A stretch of DNA of 64,000 nt from Membranipora membranacea. Taxonomy: Eukaryota; Bryozoa; Gymnolaemata; Cheilostomatida; Membraniporidae. Position numbers and translations under genes: made by a program. The first letter of the stretch is position 1. Each line of letters starts with the position of its first letter. This document shows positions 1 to 12,400 of the stretch, in pieces. The DNA is taken from assembly GCA_914767715.1 (NCBI GenBank), contig OU612071.1, forward strand, positions 5,706,001 through 5,770,000, written 5' to 3'. The notes under the pieces were generated by a model. That model was given only the letters and a program-made list of their open reading frames with translations, did no database searches and had not been told where the DNA came from.

Positions 1-1880
1 GTATATATCCAACATATGTTGCATTAGATTAGATATTTCTAAATTTCTCTCACATTGATCATGAGACGAAACCATACCAATATAACCACAACAGGGACCC
101 TTGCGTCTTGGCCTACAACTAACCCAAGTTATATATCTTCCTTTATACTACCTTGATTAGAGCAGAGCAAACCATTGACAAAAAAACCTAGTATTCCCAC
201 TTAAAACATGTCCATTACATGCAAAAGCACAACTATGTTATGGGTTATTATCTGCTAGAGAAATAGTGTTAACCAACCAAAGCAAACATATCCAAATCAT
301 AAAAACGGGACTGCTTGCAATGCAGATGAAAATAGTAGCACATAAAATTGGTCTGCTGAAACTATAGTTAAGATATCCCAGTAAAATTTTCGTGATCACT
401 CCCTGATAACACCAATGAACTAAACCTAACACTAGTGACATAGGCCTATGTACAGCTTAGTAGATACTTCATTAACACACAGTTGACACCACAATCTGTA
501 GTAGTAACTGTGCAAAATCAATCTGAGGTAGGCCTACTACTATGCAAGTTGCTAATCAATATTATATATATACTGAACTGAGTTTGAGAGGTTATCATTT
601 GAGTACATATAACTGATGAAATAGTCTGCAAACTTTGTCCATCATGCTCTATTTTTGTACCAAACTAGACGGTTATAGACTTACCATATTCAGTGATGAG
701 TGGTTTGAGGATATAGGTGTCATTAATACTGAAAATCCATCAGCAACAGCACAACAAAATACATCGCTTGACTTAAATCAGTTTTTGTGGAGGAATAGTA
801 GAGCAGAGATTAGTATGACCTCTGCGATTGGTCTTATTTCGAAAGTATAACCAATCACAGAGGCCATCTCAAGACATCGCAGGCCCCCCCCCCCCGCACA
901 TCCATAAAGACAGACCCAAAATATGTTAGTAAATCTTTATTTTATGTAATGCGCAGTGCGTGTTAGCTAGTTAGCAAGTTAGAAACTTAGCGTGTAAGCA
1001 TGTTAAATAATGCGCATTAATTAGGTGCTATGGGCCGCTATACCTATGCGCTAGCTACGCAGAATTAACTAGAATCAATTTCTATAAACAAAGCACCAGT
1101 CAGAATGACAGTTCTCGACGTGCACATGTTGTGTTTAGCTTCACTTGAGTTGTCGGATCGAGAAAGATCACGACAGTTCACTGCTGGCAGAGTTCATATG
1201 AGATTACCTTATAATACTGATTGCAGTTTTTCGGCAGTTTGATGATTTGATTACTGAACTACACCCTGGGGCAAATGCCCCAGGCAACTGATAAATTGCA
1301 ACGCCAAGTTGTAACTGTCATACGTAACTTCCGATCGTAACTCACAATTGTAACTCGCAATTGTAACTCATTCTTCAGCGCAAAAACCACTGTTCTTTAT
1401 ACTGACCTGTATTAATAGGTCGTAAAAATAGAAACGGGTGGGATGATACATCATTATTTTGATGGCCAACCTCCGCATTTAGATGGTAATTAAATGTGCA
1501 GAAAATGGAAGTAATTGCGGAAGAGTATAACAATTAATCAGATTAGGACCATGGCAACCATGACAGTGCAATATACAACACCTAACATCATGTAGAGTCA
1601 TGCACCTAGGCGTGTCACATACAGTGTATGTTACAGAGTTAACACTCACACAAGTTGTGTATTGAAACAACCATCCGCTGGTTAATAACCAAGCTCAGCA
1701 ATCCTATGCGATGACATAAGCACATATTAATCCCAGTCAACAGAACCCTCGCAATCTATATATATATACTAATCAGCTAATTGACTAATTTAGACCAGAA
1801 TAGGAGTTATCCTCCCTCGATGCACAAGTCAGATAACTCCCACTTCCGCTTATTCAGTCTAAACTCAAGTCAGTTTGTGT
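1..1880. other. Gene-free stretch at the window start
   Basis: No splice-consistent coding sequence is visible; the open frames are short and without recognisable motifs. The stretch holds a small imperfect inverted repeat (arms 819-831 and 851-863, 13 bp with one mismatch), a C12 homopolymer at 884-895, a short series of TGTAACTC-containing repeats near 1320-1370, and a TA-rich run near 1757-1770. None points to a gene. Confidence 0.6.
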
Positions 1881-1889
1881 GATTACAAT

Positions 1890-2639
1890 AAATGCATCAT
1901 CAAAAACAAATCTTTGTTGTGTTGTACATAGATGTCTCAGAAAACATTCAGTAAATCTTACACATAATATACTGTAACTATGCCATCTATATTATAGAAG
2001 GACCAAGCCACTCACAAAGACTTTACCTGAAATCATCTCACATCGAGAGAAAAGTATGTCTAATAAAACAAGTTTTTCTTTGTCTGATGAAAACAGCATT
2101 GGTTTTCTGTAGAGTGTGCTGAATTGAACTGCAGATTTCTTTGTAACACCTGCAAGAAAAAGCCATTTATGAAGATTCCTTTCCAATCATTGAATATCTA
2201 ACACCTGTAGTAAAGATTAGAAACCAGCGCTACCTTAACTCTTTCTTTTCTTCCCTTTGAACTTCTGTTGTTACTCAGGCAAATCTGTGCTCACCGAATT
2301 CTATAGCTCCAAGGCTTTATTCTCAGAATTTTCACCTACTGGGCAAATAGTTTGCACAAACTGATCTTCAAAGTCAGGGTTTGAAATCAACGCACTAGGT
2401 GATGACTTCATTATTTTCCACTTGTAAGCCGGTCACAATGTAGTACGCTAGATAATCAATTTCATCCTGTTTTTGACGATTAGTTTGTGCAAATTATTTA
2501 ACCCATGTGACAATGCTGGGATAATGCTGGGATTGCAGCCTCAATGTGTTTGCTTTGAGCTGTACAGAATTCAATAAGCAAACATCTGCCTGTGTGGCAG
2601 CAGTGGTTTAAGATGTTTTAGATATTTGCTGTACATTTA
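1890..2639. repeat. Left copy of a long direct duplication (partner 58071-59534)
   Basis: This segment aligns almost base for base with 58071-59534 in the same orientation. The partner is longer because it carries a 689-bp inverted-repeat element at 58421-59109 that is missing here. At about 2230 this copy shows the uninterrupted sequence, so it works as the empty site. No convincing coding sequence is seen. The duplication resumes at about 2671 (partner about 61009) after a 30-bp spacer here, where the right copy has about 1.47 kb of other sequence. Confidence 0.85.
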
Positions 2640-2694
2640 GATATACTAATCATAAACAACAATCGTTTTACTCTGTTACTTTCTAAGGTCCGGT

Positions 2695-4323
2695 AGTTTC
2701 CAGTTAATGTTTTTTTTTGTTTATTGGACTAACTGTTCACTCCATCTTTCTTAATTTATAGCGCAAGAGAGTAAGAAAGGATCATGTGGACGAGCCTCCA
2801 TTGAAGCACAGACTCAGGTCCGCACTGAGATCATTGGATGGTAAGTGTCACCAGAGAATGTTTTGCAAAAAAACCAACTTCTCCGCACACAGAGCCATTT
2901 TGATAATGGTACTCGGAGCGCTTATAATATTTCAGCTGCAGTCTTTGTGTTTCTACAAGTGGTTAATTTTGGCAAGCCATTGCCATAAACCCATACTCAA
3001 ATTATAGAACTCTGACTAGAGGTAAAGGGCAATTTTCCATGGTTTTGAAATGCAAGGGGCACTTTTGCGAATGAATTATGATGTCCCTTCTGACCTGAAA
3101 ATATCTTAGCCGTCGAGTATTTCAAAGATTTGGATACGGGTCGGGTATGGATACAACCATGGTAAAAACATTGCCAAATACGTCGACAAAAAGATGCAGA
3201 AAGTACCGCAGTTCAAACAAATAGTCATACCCAGTTCAAGACATGTCTGTAAAATCAACGCACCAGACTTGAGAAACCATGGAAGTCAAACTCAATAATT
3301 ATTTTAAGTGGTTATTAACTGTTTTTTCCAGAAATAGGCTGCAATATTCTACCGACATTCAATTATGTTGTAGGTGAACAGCAGCAGATCCCAAAAGAAG
3401 AAGGCGCAAGGACAAAGGTAAGTAAAGGATGTGACTCTGATTCGAAGCTTTCCAATGTGATATGAATGCCCCGATATGTCTCCTCCCCTATTTTCATAGC
3501 CATGCCCTGTAAATCCTGCCATTTACAACATTGGTGGTAGCAGTTAAAAATAGCTGACGCGCAGAATTTTTGCCCAGGATTAGTTCCGCAAACATAGAAC
3601 AAAAACAATAAAGAGCCTTCACGAGTACGGAGCAGAGATCACCAGACTATTGGATAAAGCCAGACCAAGACAGAGCATACAAAATACAGAGTGTGATTCA
3701 GAAATTTCAGAACAGTCTCCGCCATACGATGTTTCACCAACACCTGCTTTCCACTCGAGTACAAACTCAGAGGCTTTCAGGCTATCGGAAGAATGCCATC
3801 ACCAGTACCAGTGACACAGAGGAAGAGGTGGTAACGGTAGCCAACAGAAGAACGGACAACACCGTCCCTACAGAGGACTCCCACAGCTCAGATAATTCTT
3901 GCCAACTGGGTACACTGCTGAAAGCAGTAGAAGACCTGGTCAACATCTCCAGTCAGTCTTTGCCTCAGACTCAGATACATGCGCAGCCTCCCCGGACAAA
4001 CTGCCTTGCTCGAACTCAGATAGGACCATGTCACCACTGCAGGTACAAAAGACATCTACGGAGCGAATAAGAAAATTGAAGGCAGAGTTTGATAAAACTC
4101 TACTCAAAATAGCACCCTGTCAACAGCCAGTTGACAAGTCATCTTTTCCAGTAACTAGTCAGCCGGCGGAATAACTCTTCTCAACTCGCCCATCAGCAGG
4201 CTCAACTTGAACACCACCAGTTTCAGAAAATCTGCCCGCACCTGTGAGACTTGCAGCACTTTTACAACAGCAGAACCAGAGACCAGGAGTCTAACCCATG
4301 GCCACTGCCTGTACATTCATGGA
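2695..4323 (+). repeat. Tandem gag-containing unit, copy 1
   Basis: This is the first of two head-to-tail units with a period of 1629 bp; the next begins at 4324 with the same bases (AGTTTCCAGTTAATG). Three splice-consistent coding blocks are visible: 2762-2840 (Lys/Arg-rich; acceptor TTTATAG, donor GTAAGT, phase 1), 3374-3417 (Gln/Glu-rich; acceptor TTGTAG, donor GTAAGT) and 3584-3814, ending in TGA. Further along, 3693-4070 in another frame is Ser/Thr-rich and ends in an incomplete CCHC zinc knuckle. The unit lacks the protease part and stops abruptly where copy 2 begins. It is a degenerate retroelement gag region or a repeat that has captured one. No intact reading frame is present. Confidence 0.7.
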
Positions 4324-5955
4324 AGTTTCCAGTTAATGTTTTTTTTGTTTATTGGACTAACTGTTCACTCCATCTTTCTTAATTTATAGCGCAAGAGAGT
4401 AAGACAGGATCATGTGGACGAGCCTCCATTGAAGCACAGACTCAGGTCCGCATCGAGAATATTGGATGGTAAGTGTCACCAGTGAATTTTTTCCCCAAAA
4501 AACAAACTTCTCCGCACACAGAGCCATTTTGATAATGGTACTCGGAGCGCTTATAATATTTCAGCTGCAGTCTTTGTGTTTCTACAAGTGGTTAATTTTG
4601 ACAAGCCATTGACATAAACCCATATTCGAATTATAGAACTCTGACTAGAGGTAAAGGGCAATTTTCCATGGTTTTGAAATGCAAGGGGCACTTTTGCGAA
4701 GGAATTATGATGTCCCTTCTGACCTGAAAATATCTTAGCCGTCGAGTATTTCAAAGATTTGGATACGGGTCGGGTATGGATACAACCATGGTAAAAACAT
4801 TGCCTAAAACGTCGCCAAAAATGCAGAAAGTACCGCAGTTCAAACAAATAGTCATACCCAGTTCCAGGCATGCCTGTAAAAACAATGCACCAGACTTGAG
4901 AAACCATGGAAGTCAAACTCAATAATTATTTTAAGTGGTTATTAACTGTTTTTTCCAGAAATAGGCTGCAATATTCTACCGACATTCAATTATGTTGTAG
5001 GTGAACAGCAGCAGACCACAAAAAAAGAAGGCGCAAGGACAAAGGTAAGTAAAGGATGTGACTCTGATTCGAAGCTTTCCAACGTAATATGAAGCCCCCG
5101 TTATGTCTCCTCCCCGATTTTCATAGCCATGCCCCGTAAAGCCTGCCATTTACAACATTGGTGGTAGCATTAAAAAATAGCTGACGCGCAGAATTTTTGC
5201 CCAGGATTAGTTCCGCAAACATAGAACAACCACAAAAAAGAGCCTTCGCAAGTACGGAGCAGAGATCACCAGACTAGTGGATAAAGCCAGACCAAGACAG
5301 CATTCAAAATACAGAGTGCGATTCAGAAATCTCAGAACAGTCTCCGCCATACGATGTTTCACCAACACCTGCTTTCCACTCGAGTACAAACTCAGAGGCA
5401 TTCAGGCTATCGGAAGAATGCCATCACCAGTACCTGTGACACAGAGGAAGAGGTGGTAATGGTAGCCAACAGCAGAACGGACAACACCCTCCCTACAGAG
5501 GACTCCCACAGCTCAGATAATTATAGCCAACTGGTTACACTGCTGAAAGCAGTAGAAGAGCTGGTCAACATCTCCAGTCAGTCTTTGCCTCAGAGTCAGA
5601 TACAAGCGCTGCCTCCCCGTACAAACTGCCTTGCTCGAACTCAGAAAGGACCATGTCACCACTGCAGGTACAAAGGACATCGACGGAGCGAATAAGAAAA
5701 TTGAAGGCAGAGTTTGATAAAACTCAACTCAAAATAGCACCCTGTCAACAGCCAGTTGACAAGTCATCTTTTCCAGTAACTAGTCAGCCGGCGGAATAAC
5801 TCTTCTCGTCTCGCCCATCAGCAGGCTCAACTTGAACTCTACCAGTTTCAGAAAATCTGCCCGCACCCGTGAGTCTTGCAGCACTTTTACAACAACAGAA
5901 CCAGAGACCAAGAGTCTAACCCATGGCCACTGCCTGTACATTCACGGAAGAGTAG
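4324..5955 (+). repeat. Tandem gag-containing unit, copy 2
   Basis: This copy begins exactly at the junction with copy 1 and has the same order of blocks: spliced-looking exons at about 4390-4470 and 4999-5045, then a gag-like block and zinc-knuckle stretch at 5354-5695. Unlike copy 1 it does not stop at the CATTCACGGAAG boundary but continues into a protease-like fragment. The zinc knuckle reads C-x2-C-x4-H-x4 and then meets TAA where the last Cys should be. Substitutions and small indels separate it from copy 1. Confidence 0.7.
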
Positions 5956-6125
5956 ATAGTGACAAGCTAGTAAGGTATCTTTTGGACTCAGGATCCAGTG
6001 ACAACATGCTATCTAGAAAACTCTTCAACCGGCTCCCCACCAGGATCATAGATCAACTGATTCCAGAAGATGTAACAGCAACGATGGCAGTTTGGACTGG
6101 TGTGCCTCTCAACGTCACCATCTAA
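5940..6125 (+). pseudogene. Retropepsin-like fragment of an LTR-type retroelement
   Basis: The reading frame ending at 6125 contains an aspartic-protease active-site motif, D-S-G-S-S, preceded by hydrophobic residues (VRYLL) and followed about ten residues later by a second hydrophobic/charged block (KLFNRLP). That is the usual layout of retropepsins encoded after gag. The family is single-domain and works as a dimer that processes gag-pol polyproteins. This frame is short, ends in TAA and shows no intact reverse transcriptase or integrase downstream (6126-6640 has only broken frames), so it is a dead fragment. Gypsy-like and BEL-like origins are both possible. Confidence 0.65.
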
Positions 6126-6649
6126 CTAAAACAAGGTGTCTCGGAAAGAGTTTCTTAACAGATATTGATTGCGCATTGGGACACTCAGGGATACCCAGGA
6201 TAGGCTCCAAGGTGTTTGCTTGCACAATGAAGTATGGCACAAATCTGAGCACCAAAAGCACCAAACATCCTTGTATACCAGCCAACTTAGAATATCAGCC
6301 GACCTGTTGACTTTTGCAACTCCAAGCAGGAGACATTGGATTCATAAATTATCACGATGAGGAAGATCTTGGTTTCTGAATAGCTAATGCTAGTCAAGTT
6401 ACTGAAGAGCAACAGTGCCTCAACACCCACTCTACATTTGTCTACATTTGTCTACATTCGACCAGAACCAGCATTGGACTCGACACCACGTAAAATGAGG
6501 ACCATACTTCAGATGGCAGTTTGCCACTGACCTCTGTGCACCTCAACCAAGTCAAGGACACACTGGCATTCAGTCTCATGTGCATAGTACCTACTCATGT
6601 GCAAACTCTACTCGACCAAGTACTAACAGAATGCAGCACTGCTAAATAA

Positions 6650-6885
6650 AAATAGGATCTTCCACAGCTCCGCGACATTTCGCCGATGTAAATTTTGCCA
6701 ATGCTATTTTCGCTTATTTGCCAAAAACAATTCGCCATAAACATTTTGCCAATCTCATTTTGCCAAAGACGTTTCGCCTGTCTCATTTTGCTAATCACTA
6801 TTTGCCAATGACATTTTGCCAATTTCATTTTGCCAATCACATTTTGGCCAAAGACATTTCGCCAATCTTATTTCGTCAACCCTGA
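6650..6885. repeat. Degenerate TTTTGCCAAT-type short repeat
   Basis: About a dozen imperfect copies of a 15-20 bp unit built on TTTTGCCAA or TTTCGCCAA follow each other here. The apparent open frames in this stretch on both strands are products of the repeat period, with recurring residues such as GKM/AKC. A related GCCAT/AATGCC vocabulary recurs at 49.1-49.5, 51.45, 52.8-53.1 and 56.1 kb. Confidence 0.75.
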
Positions 6886-6889
6886 TTGC

Positions 6890-9418
6890 CCATACAGGTG
6901 TTCGAATATTCGTCCAAAAGTCTCTCCCATTCATGTCCACCCTTGACTGCTGTGATTCAGTCCATGTAACTCTAGCTGAAATGGTCCATCCAATCATATT
7001 TTTATCTCAAAACATTGGCAGGCGTGGACTAGGATGGGTAGGCGGGCAGAGGGATGGTAATGATATATTCTGTGTGTATATCAATGAATAGAGATCAAGT
7101 TAGAGAGTTAAAGTGACAGTCCTACTAGGCCATTTTTGGTATGGTTTTACAAATCTCGGGCTGAAAAGTCATTTGGGCAGATGAAATAAAACAACCTGTA
7201 AACCTGATTGCAATAAAATTGCTGCAAAGTCTGAAAATTGGGATCATAGTGAATCATAGTGATTAATTGCCTCCCCCTGACTACGATGATCCACTACTAA
7301 AATGAATTGAAAAAAACTAATTGCTATTTTTCACAATTTTCATTTTTTTATAATTTTTATTTGCCTTATGAACTCACAATAATGGATTTACTGGGGTTAT
7401 TTATCCACTTATCTAATAGGACTGACCCTTCAATCATTTCACCTACAATAAATCCTAATCACTATTTCAATTTGTTCCAGAAATATAACTATTTGACTTG
7501 TTGCTCAGACTTTTAAAACCTGACTGCTATAGCGGTCCTTGGCAAAACCTGTTCAGGCATCTGATACAATTGAAAGTGATCTCCTTGGCTGAGTTGAGAT
7601 TGGTATGGCGTATACAAGAATTAACACGATTAACTATATATTTGAACAGCACTAGTTCACTAATGCAGTCCCTGTGTCATCTTATTTTTATCAGCATGAT
7701 TTTCGGCAATTTTTTATGCTTCGGTACAGATACATTTCTTTGAAAGCTAACTAGTCAAGCTACATTTCCAGCTGACTTGCGTCTATAAAGTAGCAAATAA
7801 TGCAGTGTTTAATTTGAAGCTTCAGGACATTGTTATGTATGGCAGCTGTAGTCTACTTATCGCAACAACAAACTTCTTAGTACCTAGGCTAGTTTTTACC
7901 TACATCAAAAGCAGCTATTTGATTGAGTAAGGGAATTGACACAGTGCCACTGATGCAAACAAGCTGGTTCAGATTTTCTATTCAGTTTTTTAACATGTCA
8001 ACATGTCAGTGTTAAACATGGAATTCCACAACCCCTGATCAGACCGTAACCGACGATGGTTTGTATCATGTATCATTTATCATGTTCAATTAACAGACAT
8101 GAATCACGAGATTTGAATGGAATAAGAACTTACCTCAATAGATCGCATTAAAAGGCAAATAAATCATTTGAGGCGCCTCATATCAAACTCTAACAATAGC
8201 ATCATGCTGTCACTGACTGGTCTTTTATCATCATTAAATACCAGGTGTGCACCTAGTGCTAATTGATGTCATCTCGGTATTTAAGATAAAAAATTATGTA
8301 CAATGTCATGACATTAGTTTCTCGCACATATAATCTGGTTTTTTTGCTAGAGTGTAAGCGATCTAGCGTACAAGTCAAGTTTGTTTCACTAGTTTGGGCG
8401 CCTGCGTTGTGTAGCAAAATGTTGTCTTAGCTTTGTTCAGCAAAGTGTTTAGCAGTCCAGAAATTCAGTCACATAATTGTATAGTCAATGTGGACTAGTG
8501 ATGTTAAAATATAATTATGTTATACAGCCAGGCAGCTTGTTTTGCTGTATTTATGCAAAATTTTAGCTCTGGGAAAATCGCAAGCTTCTTTGGGTCAAAT
8601 TCATGGATAACTTCAGAAATTGTCCCCTTCTGCTCATTTGTGGTGTGAGCATGGGGTAAAGACACAACTTAGTTTACTAGTGTGATGTCTTGCATGGATT
8701 GGGATCAGCGCTTCATATAGGTGATGATCATGCACGCACACACGAAATAAGAGCCCAATATGTCCTTGATTATTGGCGTCATTGAATTCTTAGCAACCAC
8801 AATGATCATGTGTCAAGAATGTCTACATTTAGAAAGGTAATCTGAAACCCTGAAACAATTATATGAAAATAGCTTGACATTATTATTATATTGATAAAAG
8901 CGCACCCTAAATTACCTTATTTTCATATGCTTAGAAAACTTTGAATAAACCTAATATATTTATGAACTTGAGTTATGTGAATTAATATGGGCACAGGTGA
9001 TGATCATGTACACACACGAGGTGACTGAATCATTGCCCGTTATTACTGACTGTAATGAATTTCATTGCCATCACAATGATCATGTGTCAAGAATGTCTAC
9101 CAGAATTTGACGATAAAGAACCCTGATGATTCTTCCTTTATATTGTTTTATGACAACACTTCTCCAGATGCTTTCTCTGGCTAGTTCTGTCTTTCAGTTA
9201 AGCAGTAGCATGCTTTTTGATCCTTATTAACTAACTACAACATAGCTTGTGGTCAAGTATAATAATTTTTGAATCATAGTTTCTTGGGTGCATCCTTACT
9301 GGAGGTTATCATATATTATAATTTTAAGATCATCGGTAGTCGCAGGTTCCATTAACAGTCCTACAAATGATTAGGCTTCATTTCAATCTCATTTTAATAA
9401 ATATTTGTTTCTTCTTAG
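6890..9418. other. Gene-free stretch upstream of gene 1, with one direct repeat
   Basis: No recognisable exon is seen. Two diverged copies of a ~120-bp sequence lie at about 8720-8835 and 8995-9105. Both start near GGTGATGATCATG and end in AATGATCATGTGTCAAGAATGTC, and each carries short palindromes around TGATCA. The 5' exons expected for gene 1, by analogy with gene 2, should be somewhere in or before this stretch, but I could not identify them. Confidence 0.5.
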
Positions 9419-12400
9419 TTTGCTCTAGTTGAAAACATCGACTTGCACGGATTGCATCGTAGTATGGTGAGAGACTTGACCATGCCAGAAACTTCCAAAG
9501 AAAACACTCAACATCACTGCACTACATGTATTGTGGTCACAAATGCTTTAGAAGTAAAAGGGAAATGGACTCTGTCACCCATCGCAATCTTCATTGATGG
9601 ACACATTCAAGGTGTAAGAGACTATGAGTGGAGAAACGAAAACACCCACTGCAAAATTTCCACTTTTCATACAAAGCAGGAAAATCCCACAACAACTCAT
9701 GGACGTCTGTTACGAATGTCATCTATCCCCAATGTCTGTGAAATCACATCAAACATATTGACACAAGCGCCCAACTCAACTTCTTCTTTTCTTCCCCTCA
9801 AAGACATTAGCCTCTGCAAATTTCTTGAAAATCGAGAAACACTACAGTATGACGAAAATAGTTACCTGTATTTACGCACTTTCGGCAATGTGAGAATAGA
9901 AATCAACTTGCGGGAAAAGTTTATTGAATTCGCAATGCTTCCTCACAACGATGGAGAAGTCTGTATTGGCTTTGAAGAAGTGGATGGTGTTAGAGGAGCA
10001 TTTACACCATTTCTGGTGAGTTGTTATCCTCACAGTTCAATTTGATTTACATCAACATTCACTCTGACCATGACCAAGCCACTGAGGCTCATTCAAAGAG
10101 TATCATTTTTTGAAGAATACCTATGATTGACTCAGTGATGAAGTGGTTGATATACAGTGCTTAATTGTCCGTTTTTCTGGCCCTAGATTTTAAGCACTCG
10201 TGCTGGCAGGATTATTCTCTTTTAATATTATAAAGTGTGTATCATCATTGTTTTATGTAGGCTAAAGTCTGCACTCACATACATGACTCAGATGACAGTG
10301 ATGGAAATGAGTTAGATGGGGATGATTCAAATGGGAGTGACTCAGATGGGGGCGACTCAGATGGGGGCGACTCGGATGGAGGCGACTCGAATGCTAGATT
10401 CTTAGATGAGACAAAGCCAAAAGAAGAAAACAACAGTAATGTCGAGGAAACTGAAAACCTGACCAATGAAGATGTTCACAGGGAAATCAACAACTTCCAC
10501 CGCCCTGGCCAACAACAAGCTGTCACTGTTGTGTACATGGCAATGAAAAATGAACATCTAGACGAAAATTTTCTGTACCAATGTATAGCAGGCAGTATCA
10601 GCAAGCCCCTGACAAGAATCGGGCGTTGGGAGATATCTACTATAACTATTTCAAATGACACTATCTACCAACAGATTGAGGAGGCATGGCGCCAATCGTT
10701 TCTTTCACAACTTCCTCAGGATGAACAAGATCACTGGACAGCAAACTCTCCAGCCTTCGTTGTGTCGAATAGCTTTCCTTTTGTAGATGGCAAGCTTAGT
10801 AAAGTACTTATAAAGCCTGAAAGTCAAGATTCAAAAGGCAAGCAAGCTTATGCATTCCTACACCCAGAAGACCTTTCGTTCTACATCAAGGTATTCAAAC
10901 CTCTGAGCCCTCCAATACAGAAACACGGAGCCGGTAAACACAAACCTGTCACCACGAAGCTTTACAAACAAAATGAGCATAACAGGGTAATTACAATCCA
11001 GTTGATCCTTTACTGGGCAGTCCTGACTCAACTTAAATAGACATGTACAATCTAGACAATCTTATCAATCAATCCATAATCTTGAATTAGCAAAATCAAA
11101 ACTGAGTTCATAAGTTTCAGTTAAACGTAAGTTTGAAAGGGATTACTATATTGAATTTGTGTCCCAACCATGTTTTGAGAATGTTAATTGTGTCACCTAG
11201 TTTAAATCGATCATCTATTTGCAATGAGTAAATAAAATCAGACATTTTCATGTCAAAGGTTTTGCATCCTAGCATCAGATTGGCTTTCCGCCTTCCGCCT
11301 GTTAATTTTCGTTTGAATTTATAACAGAGATACAAATGAAATTGTGAAACTTTTGGTTACCTACCTGTTGTCAGAATGGTAATGTGATGAATTCTTAGAT
11401 ATTTTCTCACCACATCCTGATTTTTTCATGACTATCAAGGCTATACACATCGGTCAATACAATTAGCTGGAGCTATTCTGTTGAACGGGTTAAATTTTCA
11501 AGCTCAATGGCATTGTACACTTCTTTTGCAGGACGATGAAACATATTATCTTAGACAGAAAGCTATCGAAGAGAAACAACTTCAAATTTTCAAGCACTTG
11601 CGAGTAATTGATCGGAGTAATGGAAGTAAGGATGCAACCAAGTCTCTCACAGTGTTGATAGCAACCAGTCTTCAGAAAAATCAAGTGGATTTTGAAGCTA
11701 GATCGTCACTATTCTGCTTTAAAGGCATCGTCTGTGATATAGGAAAAAAACTGTCACACTTAGAGCTGAAAGGACAAGAGCTAGGGTGGTCTGTTTCAAC
11801 ACACTGGATCACTAGCCCTGAAATGTTGTCTTTGTTATGCTCACAATATGCACAATCATTGGCCTCTGCAGAAGGACTCAACAAGAAGGAGATGCAAAGC
11901 CACCCAGTTTTCGGCTCCTTAACTCCGGACAATTTGATATCTTCAGAACAAGTTTTCGAATTCCGGACTGATAACCTTCCACGAGTGGATTATGACTCCG
12001 ATACAGGAGAATTGACACTAGTTGTCAATGCTGACTACCAATACAAATACAGGATGATTGAACATAGGGTGAGCAAAAATTTAGGGTCTAATTTGCTTAA
12101 TTTTGTCAATGTGTCAACAGAATGAGCTAAATATCAACTTTTATGCTTTGTTTTTTAGTTCCTTGGTGGCGATGAGGGAAGTATTGTCTTCAATCCAACT
12201 GCAAGGGGCGTGATAGCACAACTCGAAGAGATAAGAGAAAGTGATTCTTTCACAGCTAATGTACACCGAGTCAGAACAAAAGTGAAAGCCTCTTCCCGAA
12301 CCCTCAGGGTTTCACCCCAACCAGCCATCACAGAGCTCATTATCGTCAGTGAGGAAATACCTCCAAACATTGACGGAGAGTTGAGAAGTTCAGAATATTT

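Noticed and set aside
6595-6840. Open frames on both strands in the GCCAA repeat
   Set aside because: The residues simply follow the DNA repeat period; there is no splice context or known motif.
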